A stretch of 64,000 nucleotides of DNA from Diabrotica undecimpunctata (GCF_040954645.1 NC_092808.1:88603542-88667541), one strand, 5' to 3'; positions 1 through 11,113 are shown, numbered from the stretch's first letter. Translations and numbers: made by a program. The notes: generated by a model not told the origin, from the sequence alone.

Positions 1-531
1 CAGATCGAAGGTTCAAATTTTTGCTAAATAAATTTGAAATTAATTAATATTTGTAAATGTAAATGGTAAAGTTGAAAATTAAAACATTTACTAAAATTGG
101 GATTTGAAATTCTTGCTAAACACAGTTAAATTCTAACTCCGAGCGTGGTGATTGGCCGGTTTAGTTCGTTTGTTTGGTCGCCCTGTTTTGACAGGTTAGA
201 AGTTATAATTTGTTATTTTAAATGTTTGACTAGAAATACGCGCTGTTTCTTCTCAATCGACTGAATTACGATTGATTGCAGAGTGATTTAAACTAATAAT
301 TTACTTAACACTATCAACATTTGTCAATAGTATGACATAACCTATAAACTCAGTTTCTCAACTTTTGTGTCAATCTAACAATTAATCAATCAATCATAGT
401 TTACGATAATGAAATATTAGTGTACAATTATTTACCTTTATTGTTGTAGTTGTTGTAAATGACGAATCTAAGCACTCCACATTTTCACTACAGACACAGC
501 TGACGATACTTTCAACGATTTTTAACTTAAG
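1..531. other. No gene recognised
   Basis: AT-rich sequence with no convincing open frame or splice-supported exon. It leads into the GC-rich repeat that starts near 532 and could be the rest of that element. Confidence 0.4.
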
Positions 532-732
532 CGATTCAACGCGCCTAATTCTCTAGTGCCGCGCGCAGCGGACCGATCATGTTTGAGTGGGAGAGAGACG
601 CAAGGCATTCGCCGGTCCGGCGGGCCTCTCTCTCGTTCGGCGACTCACTGTAACAGACGTGAGCGGGCGTTACACTTTTTCTTAAATGACTCCGAGCCAC
701 AACCTAATTTAAGACGTTGTCACGTCAAAAAG
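532..732 (+). repeat. GC-rich dispersed repeat, copy 1
   Basis: About 200 bp, far richer in G+C than its surroundings. It is nearly the same as the reverse complement of 11423-11623: both run from CGATTCAACGCGCC through GTTTGAGTGGGAGAGAGACG and GCCGGTCCGGCGGGCC to a GACGTTGTCAC end. The short open frames inside it are not convincing genes. It could be the end of a DNA transposon or an LTR; the class is unknown. Confidence 0.7.
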
Positions 733-1826
733 TTTTGTTATGTATTCGTTGTGAAAATATTTAGTTTTTATTTCAACTTACAATAATTAATTTCGGTAAG
801 TAGGTATTCACGTAATAATATAGAATAGTTACATTTTTGGTAAGAAATCATAATATTATATTAAGATAATTTCAGGCTAAAAGGGCTATTATAATACCTT
901 CAAAAAAAATTATCAGCGTATTAAACTCATAAAAGAAAAGAGCCACGAAAAGAAGAGTAAAAAAATGCAAAAAAATTATTGACCGAGACCCAGTTAACTG
1001 AAAACAATTCCCAATTACAATTGAGTCTGGAGACTTCTGCATCTGGTTTTGAAGAAGTATCCTCAACCTCAAATCAACAACCGAAAACAAATCTGGAACT
1101 GACTACTGTTAGCAAACAAAATTTTATATATATTATGATCTGGATACTTGTCCATTTGAACTAAATTCTACATACCAAGATCATAGTTTATTTATTGCAA
1201 AATGTAGTTTCGATTCGTGGCATCTACAATTATTCCAACTTAATGATTATTATAAAATTTCCCTAATGTGATTTTCTAAAAAAAAAAATTGAAACTGTTA
1301 TTGAATTTTTGGCAAATAAAATTTCAAAAAATCTAGTAAGTCACACATATGCAACAAAAAGAGCAAAACATACTTTTCAAATACGCTTGTTATACTATTC
1401 CATATATTGCATCACTTGGAACTAAATAACTACTGTAATATTTTTTTAAATAAGTAAAATTTTTACACAGTTGTTTATTGTGTAATTTTGTTTTTTTGTC
1501 ATTTTTACTATTTTTTTTATTTGCAGTAAATTTATATATTCTTGTATGAGATTTAAGGGCAAACAAAACACTAGAACCGACCCTCTATTTACTTCTGTAG
1601 ACCTGTCAAATTCAGACAAAATATTGAATTAATAAAATATAAATAAATATCATTTGATAGTAAATTTAATAATTATATAAACTAAATAAGATGTTTAAAA
1701 ATAATAATTGTATTTATTTGAAATTATTTTCCGCTATTTCGTGACGTTTCCTCGGAATTTTACTATATACGAAAAGTAATACAACGCCAGTATAGAATTT
1801 TCGCTTCAAAAGAAGTAATAAAAATT
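733..1826. other. 3' flank of the zinc-finger gene
   Basis: AT-rich, with no supported gene. The 3' untranslated region and polyadenylation site of the minus-strand zinc-finger gene should lie in its upper part. Minus-strand AATAAA-like strings occur near 1710, but none can be chosen with certainty. Confidence 0.3.
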
Positions 1827-2950
1827 TCACAATTTAAGATTTTTCCCAGTGTGCACGCTGGAATGTTTTTTTAAACTCCCCTTTTGTTTAAATTGCTTAA
1901 AACAAATTTCACACTGGTAAGGTGTTTCTCCAGTATGACATCTGATATGGTGTTTCAAAGTACTGTGCTGAGAAAACAGCCTAAAACAAATTTCACACTT
2001 AAATGGTTTTTCTCCAGTGTGCACTCTTAAATGGCTTTTCAAATCATGTGTACGAGTAAACTGTTTAAAACAAATTTCACACTCATAAGGTTTTTCTCCA
2101 GCATGCAATCTCATATGTAGTTTCATATTACTTTGTCGAGAGAACTGCTTAAAACAAATTTCACACATGTAAGGCATTTCTCCAGTGTGCAGTCTAAAAT
2201 GTGTTTTTAAAGTATTTTTTCTTGCGAACTGCTTAAAACAAATCTCACACATGAATGGTTTTTCTCCAGTATGCACTCTTAAATGACTTTTCAAATCCCA
2301 TGCACGAGTAAACTGTTTAACACAAATTTCACACTTGTAAAGATTTTCTCCAGTGTGGGTTTTTATATGATGTTTCAGATAACGTTCTACAGTAAACTGT
2401 TTAAAACAAGTTTCACACTTGAACGGTTTTTCTTCAGTATGCGTTATTATATGTTCTCTCAAATGATGTGCCAAACCAAAGTGTTTAAAACAAACTTCAC
2501 ACTTGTAATGTTTTTCGCCAGTATGTGCTCTGATATGATATTTCAAATTACTTGCTGTAGTAAAGTACTTAAAACAAATTTCACATTGGTAAGGTTGTTC
2601 TCCAGTGTGCACTTTCATATGTGTTTTCAAAGAACTTGTTTGTCCAAACTGTTTAAAACAAATTTCGCACTTGTATGGCGTTTCTCCAGTGTGCTGTATC
2701 ACATGTCTTTTCAAAGTACATTTTTGGCTAAATTGCCTAAAACAAATTTCACACTTGTATGGTTTTTCTCCAGTGTGAATTTTCATGTGTTTATATAATG
2801 AGCTTCTATGGGGAAACTGATTAGCACAAATTTGACATTTTAATGTATATTCTTCAACAGGTAGACTTATATGTTGTGTATAGACTTTATTACATGTCTG
2901 TACGGGTATTGTTTTCATACTTTCCAATGTGTTCTCCTCTTGGGGAAAGC
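1827..2950 (-). CDS. C2H2 zinc-finger protein, exon 2 (finger array)
   Basis: Last coding exon of a probable nuclear DNA-binding protein. It encodes 12 tandem C2H2 fingers (C-x2-C-x12-H-x3-H), most with CEICFKQF-type starts and joined by TGEKP-like linkers, the layout of Krueppel-type factors. The minus-strand acceptor TTTTAG sits at about 2951-2956. Joining this exon to 8133-8364 completes a Gly codon (G|GC) and gives about 451 residues. The open frame runs on upstream into intron sequence as far as 3017, but the N-terminus there is unlike the family, so the spliced start is preferred. Finger specificity and target genes cannot be read from the sequence. Confidence 0.9.
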
Positions 2951-3017
2951 CTAAAATTAAAGTTAACATATATTTTTTTTTGCCAAAAATATGGCTGAAA
3001 TATACTAAATTTGACAC

Positions 3018-3280
3018 AATCTAAATATTATTTAGTATTTTATGGGAAAGCTCAAATTCTACAAAAAGAATAAAAGAGAAGATACATTTTTTTACAATCG
3101 AGCAGAAATACAATTACAATAATAGTACAAGGATAATATTAAACTAAAATAACAAACCTTTTAGAAAAACTAACTTTTTATCAGTTTATAATCAAGAAAA
3201 GCAAAATATTGTTAGGTAAAATAGTGTATTCAAACAACAAAGTTTCATCACTAAAAATAAACTGTGAGTACATCACAGAA
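3018..3280. other. Zinc-finger gene intron, unassigned part
   Basis: AT-rich intronic DNA between the acceptor and the first LINE relic. No feature is seen in it. Confidence 0.4.
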
Positions 3281-3329
3281 CCTCAGCAACTATTAGCTGG
3301 ACGGAACTCACGAAGACAACACTGCAAAC

Positions 3330-4066
3330 GAAAAATGGAATTGAGATTAGGAACATGTAACACCTGAACCCTGTACCGAACTGGAGCACTCAGTTCTTTA
3401 CTAGACATAGTGAACACATACAAAGCAGATGTTTTAGCACTGCAGGAAATGCGGTGAACGGGAACCGGCACTCTTGAAGAGAACCCATTCCATATATTAC
3501 AGTTGCAATGAAAGCCAACACATGGATGGAGTGGGATTTATTGTAAACCAAAGAACAAAAGGCCTTATTATTGACTTTAAAGCCTACAGTCAAAGAATGT
3601 GCTATTTGCTCTTAAAAGAGAAATTCATTAATTACAGTTTGATCAATGCACATGCCCCAACTGATGACAAACCAGAGGAAATAAAATAACAGTTCTTCGA
3701 AGACCTAGAGCAAGTTTACAGAAGATATCCCAAAAATGATATTAAGATTGTATTAGGTGACATGAATGCAAGAATAGAACGAGAGCGAGTTTTCATACCC
3801 ACGATAGGAAAGCATAGCATACACAACATCAGTAGCGATAATGGATTATGAGTGATAAACTTAGCAGCAGCACTAAATATAACAGTGGCTAGCACCAATT
3901 TTGAACACAAAAACAAACACAAGGTAACCGGGACCTCTCCTGATGAAAGAACAACTAGTCAGATTGATCACATCTTAATATATTCAAGGCATGTAACAGA
4001 TGTAATAAACTGCAGAAGTTATAGAGATCAACAAGTCAACTCAGAAGTCAGAATGGCTACCTATTA
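3330..4066 (+). pseudogene. LINE endonuclease (EEP) relic, RTE-like
   Basis: Broken frames read as an exonuclease-endonuclease-phosphatase domain of the type found in RTE-like LINEs (often annotated craniofacial development protein 2-like). Recognisable pieces are LGTCNT near the start, ADVLALQEMR, MDGVGFIV, INAHAPTDD, VLGDMNARI, and SQIDHILI near the end. In-frame stops and shifts interrupt it several times. It lies antisense in the zinc-finger intron and stops just before the 4086-4122 hairpin. No RT follows in this orientation, so it is a fragment. Confidence 0.75.
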
Positions 4067-4085
4067 ACAAGAGAGATTCAAGATG

Positions 4086-4122
4086 TATTGAATAGACGGA
4101 TGGAATACCCGTCTATTCAATA
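4086..4122. repeat. Perfect 14-bp hairpin
   Basis: TATTGAATAGACGG at 4086-4099 is the exact reverse complement of 4109-4122, around a 9-nt loop. It sits at the left edge of the foldback element and may mark its terminus. Confidence 0.75.
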
Positions 4123-5228
4123 GATTTATCTGTATGCCATAGAAAAAAATATTTTAAACAAAAATTGTAGCTGAGATAATTTTGAACAAAATTGTTTACT
4201 AGAATTTTTTGTGTAGAATGAACTGTTCTTTCAGAAACAACGCTTGAAGCGACCGGAGATATTGAACGTCAGTTACACGCCCGAAATCAATTTGAAATAC
4301 CATATGTGTCAACTCGACTGTAAAAATTCAATACCTTTTCAAAGAGGTCCTATGTACAAAAATCAAAATGCGTTTTAAAGGTAAAGAGTGAAGCTTTCGT
4401 ATGCAATGTTTGTATTTTGTTTCAAAGTAAAGTTAGTTTTTATAAGGGTGCTTTGTTAAAGCCTAATCTTCGAAACCAATAGCATGAAATTTCGGTTTAA
4501 AGTTTTAGCAACAAATGTGAGGCATTTGAAATACTCCTAACAAACGCCGAATTTAAACTTTCACGTTACAAACGATCTAAAACATTTAAAACTGCTTATT
4601 TTCCATTACACAAGTACGTTTTTCGAAACTAGACAACTTCAGCTATAAATTCCACCCAAAACCGTCTTTGTAGAGGCATTCCCGTGACATGTGATCATTT
4701 GTAATGTGAAAGTTTTAAAAGTAAAATCTGCGTTTTTTAGGCATATTTCAAATGCCTTCTATTTGTTGTTAGAATTCAAAATCAAAATTTTATGTTGTAG
4801 GTTTTAAAGACTAGACTCTAACAATGGAAATTCCAGTATGGCCGTTCAATGAAATTGATAAAAATGCCAAATATGTATTTATTGATCAGATTTATAGAAA
4901 CTCATTTTATTTTCAGCAATATACAAAAATTTCATACAAAAGCTGCACTCTTTACCTTTAAAAAGCATTTAAATTTTTGTCGATAGGATACTCTGATCAA
5001 AAATCGAATTTTTGCAGTCAAGTTGATACAAATTTTACTTAAAATTGATTTCTCGCGCTTTACTGACATTCAAAATCGCTGGCCGCTTCAAGAGCTGTTT
5101 CTGAAAAAATGGTTCATTCTACACAAAAAGTGCTAATAAACATTTGTGTTCAAAATTTTCTGAGCTAAATTTTTTATTTAAAACATTTTTTCTACGGCAT
5201 ACAGATTCTTGGTAAATCGATTTTTCAA
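4122..5228. mobile_element. Foldback-type non-autonomous DNA element, copy 1
   Basis: About 1.1 kb built as two long imperfect inverted arms, roughly 4122-4580 and 4700-5228, around a short centre. ATCTGTATGCC at the left matches the reverse complement of the right end. The arms keep pairing through TTTGTGTAGAATGAAC and AAAGGTAAAGAGTG blocks and beyond. It encodes no protein. A second, shorter copy lies at 45640-46455. Foldback or long-TIR MITE is the best description; the autonomous partner is unknown. Confidence 0.75.
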
Positions 5229-5870
5229 ATCAAAATAATTCAGCAACAAACATTTTAGATGATGCAATTAACTGTTCCAACCTTACTTCTGTAGATATCC
5301 CAAAGACAAATGATTCACTTACAATATAACTTAAACAACTACAGCAGACAGCAATAATAATAAAACAACCAATCACGCAAAAAGGCAAATTTCAACCTCT
5401 CCTGAAACCTCAGAAACTAAAAACCTAAATGAATCCACACCAAAAAAAGAAGAAGGCTTTAGATGTCAAAGCCACATTAAAATCCACAGCATCTCCTTCA
5501 TATATGGTAAATTTCACTGAATTATGAGACTTTGTTATCTATGCAATGGGATAAAAACTTCCTGAAGCCACAGCCAAAAATTATACAAAAGATTTTGACA
5601 GCTTATACACCTTATTAAAAATGGTTAACTCAAAATTAAATGATCAACACATGAAAAATAATTTTACAAGAATTATAAAGAAATTAAATCCAACATGAAT
5701 TTTCCCTCACTGAAGAAAGTGACTAGGATTTATCTCAGTAGTATAATTCAATTCATTCTTCAAAGGAACTCGAATGGTTTTTATAGCCACATTGAAAACA
5801 TTAAAATGCTACTCAATGAACTGTAACCATCAATATTGTGTCTATAAGAAACTCATCTTTCCAACAATCA
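5229..5870 (+). pseudogene. Degenerate LINE-like relic, left part
   Basis: Plus-strand frames with many stops resemble the low-complexity N-terminal part of a non-LTR retrotransposon, but no domain is certain. The sequence is split from 7405-8100 by the minus-strand RTE insertion and shares the 14-bp target duplication with it. Confidence 0.3.
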
Positions 5871-7390
5871 TTCTTCTTCTTCTTCTTTTGGCATCATAAC
5901 CCTGGATGGGTCTTTGCCTGTCTGGCTATGTCCTTCCATTCAGATCTCTCTTGTGCCCTTCTTCTCCATTGTCTTATGTTCATTGTTTTCAGGTTGTCTT
6001 CCACGTCATCCAACCATCTCGTTCTGGGCCTTCCTTTTTTTCGCCTTCCTATGGGCTTCCATTGTAACATTTTCTTTGTTGTTTTTGCATCGTTTTGTCT
6101 CTGCACATGTCCCAGCCATGACAGTCTTTGACTTTTCACAAATCTTACAATGTCATAACCTTCATTTAATTCATTAACCTCGTCGTTTCTCCTGATTCTC
6201 CATGTGCCATCTTCCTCTTGTACCGGGCCATATACTTTCCTCAGTATTTTTCTCTCGAATGTCCTGAGTTGGGCTTCATCTTTTTTCGTCATTACCCAAG
6301 TTTCACATCCATAGGTTACTACGGGTCTAATCAGTGTTCTGTAGATAGTCATTTTGGTTCTTTTGTCCAATAATTTCGTTGTCATCCATCTTTTATTAGC
6401 ATAGTATGTACGATTCCCGCTGGAAATACGTGCATTAATTTCGCTACTTACGGAGTTCTTCTGATTGATTTCTGTGCCGAGATATGTAAAGGCATCCACT
6501 CGTTCGATAGTATAGTTGTCTATTGTGATATTATTTTCATTGTCAATTATTCTTTTGACTGTCATATACTTCGTTTTTGCTTCGTTTATTTTGAGACCTC
6601 TTTTTCTTGCTTCAGGATCAATTTGTTTGAACACTTCCATTAGTCGTGGCTTATTCCTACTAATGATGGCTACATCGTCTGCGTGTGCAGTAATTTGTAC
6701 TGATTTGGTGTTTATATGGCCGGTTATATTGGTTTTTCTGATGACTGCCTCAAGAACTAGGTTGAATAGCATGGTTGATAGGGCATCTCCCTGTCTTACT
6801 CCCATGTTGATGTTAAATAGGGGAGTCAGTTCTCCATCTACTCTGACTGCGGCTTTTGAACCCTGCAATGTCATTTTTATGAGGCTGATGTATTTCTTAG
6901 GTATACCTAGATTACAAAGGTCTTCCAGCATTCTGTCTCTATTCACACTATCAAAAGCTTGTTTAAAGTCTATATACATATTATATAGGTCTATGTCGTA
7001 TTCATAAGCTTTTTCTTGTATCGTTCTTAGTATGAATATGTTATCTGTAGTGGCTCTATTTGGTCTGAATCCATTTTGATAATCACCAATTATATTTTCG
7101 GAGTATTCTAATAATCTATTGTAGATTATACCAGAAAGAATTTTGTATATTACATTTAGCAATGTAATTGGCCTATAATTCTGGCATTCCCTCTTATCTC
7201 CTTTTTTATATACTGGCTGTATGAGGCCAACTGTCCATTCCTCTGGCATTTGCTCCTTCGTCCATATTAATGTTATTAGGTAATGGATTCTTTCCCAGAG
7301 TTTGGATCCTCCATACTTTAATAATTCTGCTGAAATTCCGTCTGTTCCTGGTGCTTTATTGTTTTTTAGTTTATTTATTATCTGAACTAC
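5871..7390 (-). mobile_element. RTE-like LINE, 5'-truncated, with 14-bp TSD
   Basis: A minus-strand non-LTR retrotransposon flanked by an exact 14-bp duplication, CTTTCCAACAATCA, at 5857-5870 and 7391-7404. Its 3' end, at the low coordinate, finishes in a (GAA)n tail as in RTE-like elements. Its 5' end is truncated inside ORF2. The sharp duplication and nearly intact RT frame point to a fairly recent insertion into an older relic. Confidence 0.88.
5894..7390 (-). CDS. LINE reverse transcriptase, 5'-truncated
   Basis: One open frame of about 500 codons reads as an RT with finger, palm and thumb motifs in order: KAPGTDGISAELLK, NYRPITLL, QNGFRPNRAT, DFKQAFDSV, GVRQGDALST, the catalytic HADDVAI, then YLGTEI. 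The C-terminal RLSWLGHVQR and RTRWLDDVEDNL blocks are typical of insect endonuclease-RT proteins. The endonuclease half is missing through 5' truncation. The frame extends 15 codons past the element edge to an ATG at 7435, but those codons lie in the TSD and flanking DNA and are accidental. The first residue of the palm box is H, not the usual Y, which may weaken or abolish activity. Confidence 0.85.
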   Translation of the reverse strand, partial: VVQIINKLKNNKAPGTDGISAELLKYGGSKLWERIHYLITLIWTKEQMPEEWTVGLIQPVYKKGDKRECQNYRPITLLNVIYKILSGIIYNRLLEYSENIIGDYQNGFRPNRATTDNIFILRTIQEKAYEYDIDLYNMYIDFKQAFDSVNRDRMLEDLCNLGIPKKYISLIKMTLQGSKAAVRVDGELTPLFNINMGVRQGDALSTMLFNLVLEAVIRKTNITGHINTKSVQITAHADDVAIISRNKPRLMEVFKQIDPEARKRGLKINEAKTKYMTVKRIIDNENNITIDNYTIERVDAFTYLGTEINQKNSVSSEINARISSGNRTYYANKRWMTTKLLDKRTKMTIYRTLIRPVVTYGCETWVMTKKDEAQLRTFERKILRKVYGPVQEEDGTWRIRRNDEVNELNEGYDIVRFVKSQRLSWLGHVQRQNDAKTTKKMLQWKPIGRRKKGRPRTRWLDDVEDNLKTMNIRQWRRRAQERSEWKDIARQAKTHPGL

Positions 7391-7404
7391 CTTTCCAACA
7401 ATCA

Positions 7405-8100
7405 AGTAAACTAAAAAATGATATGCCCTATACAAAAAACCGAGCAGTACAGTATATATCCAGTGGTGGAGTAGGAATTATTGTATACACAATCATCCAA
7501 TCCAAAGAAATTCCATTAATACAATCTGGAAGAAGTAGCAGTTTCGGCACTATATAATTTTGCAATCAATATATGCAACATATATATACCACATCCTGAC
7601 TAGACTACTCTTCTAGAACTTCAAAATGTAACCAAACAAATTCCACCCTCACAATTAATTTACAGTAAAACAAACTGCCACAAAATTGCATGGGAATCCC
7701 CAAAAACTGATAAAAATAGACAAATTTGTTTTATTGTGATAATTTTCCAATAATAATTACTCACGACAAAGAGAAAGAAACCTGTGCAATGACATGAAAC
7801 ATAAATATTAAAGTCAGCTGATTGGGGAAAAGACTCAAACCTAGTAAGCTTATGTATACGAAATCTTGTTATATCATATAATATAGAAGCTACAACAACA
7901 ACACTATCATCTTTCAACCACATAATTTTAGATGCAGCCAGAGCTTCTATAGGAAAAACCAAAAATATCACAAAAACTACTCTTTCTTGGTGGAATACTG
8001 AAATCAAATCTGCTTTAAAGCAAAGAAAACATGCTTTCAATATATATTAAAAAAGTACAACATTCCAAGAGTTCATAGAACTCCAATACCTAGGTATACT
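7405..8100 (+). pseudogene. Degenerate LINE-like relic, right part
   Basis: Continues the interrupted plus-strand relic. Frames with stops show a GGVGI-like endonuclease segment near 7465 and a WWNTEIKSALKQRKHAF-like segment near 8000, both reminiscent of jockey-type LINEs between the endonuclease and RT. Support is weak outside these blocks. Confidence 0.4.
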
Positions 8101-8132
8101 AGTACTCTTGTGGTTTCATTACTTATACTTAC

Positions 8133-8364
8133 CACTTAGATTTGTTTGTCTTTCTTTAAATGAATTAAGATTATGTTCCTCTTGTTCTATTTCAGTCTTT
8201 ATGAAAACTTTATTTAAGGCAACGTAATCAAATGTAGAATGTGTACTTTCTTTTAGCTGTTCCTCCTTAATTTCAATTTTACAAATACCCAAAGAACCAT
8301 TATCAACAGCATTATATTTTTTTGCTTGACACGTCTCATTACTAATTTCTTGTTTTACTTCCAT
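8133..8364 (-). CDS. C2H2 zinc-finger protein, exon 1 (N-terminus)
   Basis: Encodes 77 codons from the ATG at 8364, starting MEVKQE and rich in acidic residues and lysines, with IKEEQ and IKTEIEQEE repeats. It ends at a strong minus-strand donor, G|GTAAGT (8127-8132). Such charged N-terminal exons are common in beetle C2H2 paralogues and may carry SUMO-site-like VKxE/IKxE motifs; that role is inference. Joining to the 2950 acceptor preserves frame. Confidence 0.85.
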
Positions 8365-9185
8365 TTGTTTATATATAAATAATATAGTATTAGCATAGAA
8401 TAAAAAAGAAACTTTTATGGTTAAACTGTAACTGTGGTATTTTGTTTAACAAAAATAATTGAAAATTGATTTATTGATTAGGTTGGGATTCTTCTTATTA
8501 GACAAGTAAAGAGAGGGATTTTTACTTCTTCTTCTTTCTTTAATTGTTGGCTCGCATCCTTGTGCATCTGCCAGTGCATTTGGTATTGTTGCAGGTTGCA
8601 GTTATCGAGCATCAAGCACGAGCAGTCTTTTTGGTCGATGATTGCATAGATCATAGATAAAGAATGAAGATGATTGCAGTGCAGTTCGTCCAGTGTTGCC
8701 AGGTGACATGAACCATTTTGCGGTAGGTCGAACTTACGGTCGAAAAATACGGTAGAAAACGATACCATAAAGATTTCAAATTTGTTGTTTTTTTACATAA
8801 TCTAATGCCAATGGTCTATTTAAATGCCTTTTTATGATAGTACATTTATTTGTAAATAATTTTTACCAGAAAATACATACAAAATTTTTAAAAACACAAT
8901 TTTTATTAAAAAATAAACCTAAATAAACTTCAAAAACATTAATTGAAATCAAAACTAAACCTAAAAAATATAGTAAAAGAAAACACAACAATACATTATA
9001 AAAAATTTACCGTTACAGTCCTACTCCTAACCTAACCATCAAGTAGACTGAGTAAATTGTTATGATACAGCCCAAAAAGAAGAAGAAGTGAGAAATTGCT
9101 AGGTTATGTACCATTTGTTTTGGTCAAATTGAGAAACATGAATTGTGGTTTGGAAGGATAAAAATATTTTGTATTTTCTTTAAAT
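8365..9185. promoter_or_regulatory. Divergent intergenic region
   Basis: About 820 bp between the oppositely oriented starts of the zinc-finger and DALRD3-like genes. It should hold both 5' leaders and promoters. No TATA or initiator element can be picked with confidence. A minus-strand open frame at 8478-8768 looks like untranslated sequence, not a gene. Confidence 0.45.
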
Positions 9186-9847
9186 ATGAAAGTTTTAACA
9201 GATTTTATCCAAAATTTACTTGATTTTCTAGTCAAGCAACAATATGAACATAGTCAGAATATTATTAGAACTCATACAAAAAAACTGAATGAATTGGGTG
9301 ATTTAAGTTTTCCTACAAATGCTAATAATTGGTATCAATTCATTGATGTAAATAATGAAGAATCAATTAAACCTTTGAATATATTTAAATTTGGAAGTTC
9401 AGAAACGACTAGAGAATTTGTTATAGAGCAGTTGTTACAAGAAAGCTCCAGTTGGCCAATTCAAATAAAAAAAATTGTTTTTAAAAATGCTGATGCTCAC
9501 ATACATTTAAAAAGAACTCCAGTACTTTATAAATCAGTGATAAAAACCGTTTTAATGCAAGACTCTCAATATGGTTCATGTCCCATTATGTCAAATAACT
9601 TTAATGTTCTGGTTTCTGTAAATATTGAGGATAGGGACATAGTAAATTTGACTACTTTAAGAATGATGATTCTAAAACAAATAGCTGAAAGCTTTATCAA
9701 ATATAATACCATAGAATCACCAAGAAGCACATATAATTTACAATTTGTTGCTAACCTAGTTGATAATGAAAACATTAACCTTTTATGTGGCCCAGTTTTA
9801 AATGAAAGAGGCATAAAGAGTAACCTTACTGCTAAAGAGTTATATGA
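9186..9847 (+). CDS. DALRD3-like protein, exon 1
   Basis: First and largest coding exon of a gene for a DALR anticodon-binding-domain protein related to DALRD3. In other animals DALRD3 partners METTL2 to form 3-methylcytosine in arginine tRNAs; it resembles the C-terminal half of arginyl-tRNA synthetase. The exon starts at MKVLTDFI, encodes about 220 residues and ends two bases into a Glu codon at the donor GA|GTAAGT. Splicing to 14774, 25621, 30358 and 33900 gives an unbroken frame of 1269 bases (about 422 residues). That is shorter than the vertebrate protein. No catalytic synthetase motifs (HIGH, KMSKS) are seen, as expected for this family. Assignment rests on family recognition, strongest in exons 3-5. 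Confidence 0.8.
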
Positions 9848-10145
9848 GTAAGTATAACTTTCAAAATAGTTTATTGATGGATAAAGTAGGTATATCAGCT
9901 TTATCTGTGCATGGAAAGTGTTTTTATGATTAATTGAAATAGTTTGATAATATAATTCATGGTTTGTAATTTTTATCGAATATATTAGCCAACTTAACAT
10001 GTTTTGCAGCTTCTTTAGAAAATAATAATTTTAAACTTTTCAAGATGTATTATGTGAAAATTAAAAAGTGTTGTGTATTATATTTTAGAGTCGTTATCCT
10101 AATTAAAAAAGTCAGTACAATAAAAATGCCATGGCTTGAGATTTG

Positions 10146-10745
10146 AATATCAACACCATGTAGATAAATAAATAAAAATAAAAAATAAAAACGTTTATTG
10201 CCATTATTAGTCTACATTTCAAATTGTTTATATTTCATTTTCTTCTTCACGACGTCCCGCTCTTGCACCGCCTGATATTGGTCATATTTTCTCTCGGATT
10301 CCTGGACTTCTGCTGGTTGCATCCTGGCGTCTTCTTCTGTAGGTACTTTTTGTGGCATCGTACCTACTTCCCTGGTTGGCTGTTCTTCGGCAACCATCCG
10401 GCTAGACCCTGATCAGGTGGTCGATCAGCTTATGGGTGCTTCTGTATATCCTCTGGTTCCTGTTTTTCTCGAGGATGTCCCTGGTCTTTCAGAGTCTTCT
10501 TGTGGCCTGGTGGAAGAAGTATCTTGTCCTTTTCTCAGCCACCTCCCTCAGTGGTGTGTACTGGAGCCTTTCTTTGATAGTTGCATTGGATATTCTTTCT
10601 TCCCATGTTGATCCGTCTATGATTCGGTAGCATGATGTCTCTGTGGCTTCAAGTCTCCTCCAGTTGGTCTCCGCTATTGAACTCCAAACTGGGACTGCAT
10701 ATAGTATCACCGATCTAACGTAGGCCTGGTACAACTGGATCTTCT
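10146..10745 (-). pseudogene. LINE 3' end relic
   Basis: A minus-strand fragment in DALRD3 intron 1. The frame at 10489-10734 (YQAYVRSVILYAVPVWSS, TPLREVAEKRTRYF) matches the region after the RT palm in jockey/R1-like LINEs. Downstream comes AATAAACG and a (TTTTTA)n-like tail near 10146-10190, which marks the 3' terminus. It is 5'-truncated near 10745, with stops after the first frame. Confidence 0.7.
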
Positions 10746-10749
10746 TGGT

Positions 10750-11110
10750 AGATGTAGATGCTTATAAAAGGTTATTCCTTACCTATGGGTATCAAATAGA
10801 ATCATAAACAAATGTTTTTAACCCAGTCTCTTAAGGGATTCATAAACCATTTTTTGTTCAATCCATACACATTTAGGATGTCTGTAAAAACACACCTTGG
10901 TGTAGCTATAAAACACTTAAATATTATTCTTGTATAGTTCAAACCAACCATTCTTTCAGTGCATCTCTAAATTTGACATCATATAGGATTTTAAGAATTT
11001 CGCAAATCATTGCATGACATTTTAGTTAAATCTTACAGTTGCCTTAATCAGTCAAATTTGTATTGTTACAAAAAATATAAACTGTAAATTTAACTAAGTA
11101 CTTTTCTTCA
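10750..11110. other. Intron 1, nothing recognised
   Basis: AT-rich intronic DNA with no open frame or repeat seen. Confidence 0.35.
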
Positions 11111-11113
11111 CAT

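Noticed and set aside
556..786. 76-codon frame in the GC-rich repeat
   Set aside because: The repeat copy at 11423 changes the frame, and composition reflects GC content, not coding.
2283..2798. Plus-strand open frame opposite the zinc-finger array
   Set aside because: It is the antisense shadow of the repeated fingers; the minus strand has an obvious domain array.
8478..8768. 96-codon minus-strand frame upstream of the zinc-finger start
   Set aside because: No recognisable domain; it lies where the 5' leader and promoter are expected.
9566..10000. Minus-strand frame overlapping DALRD3 exon 1
   Set aside because: It runs antisense through a supported exon and its donor site, with no domain.
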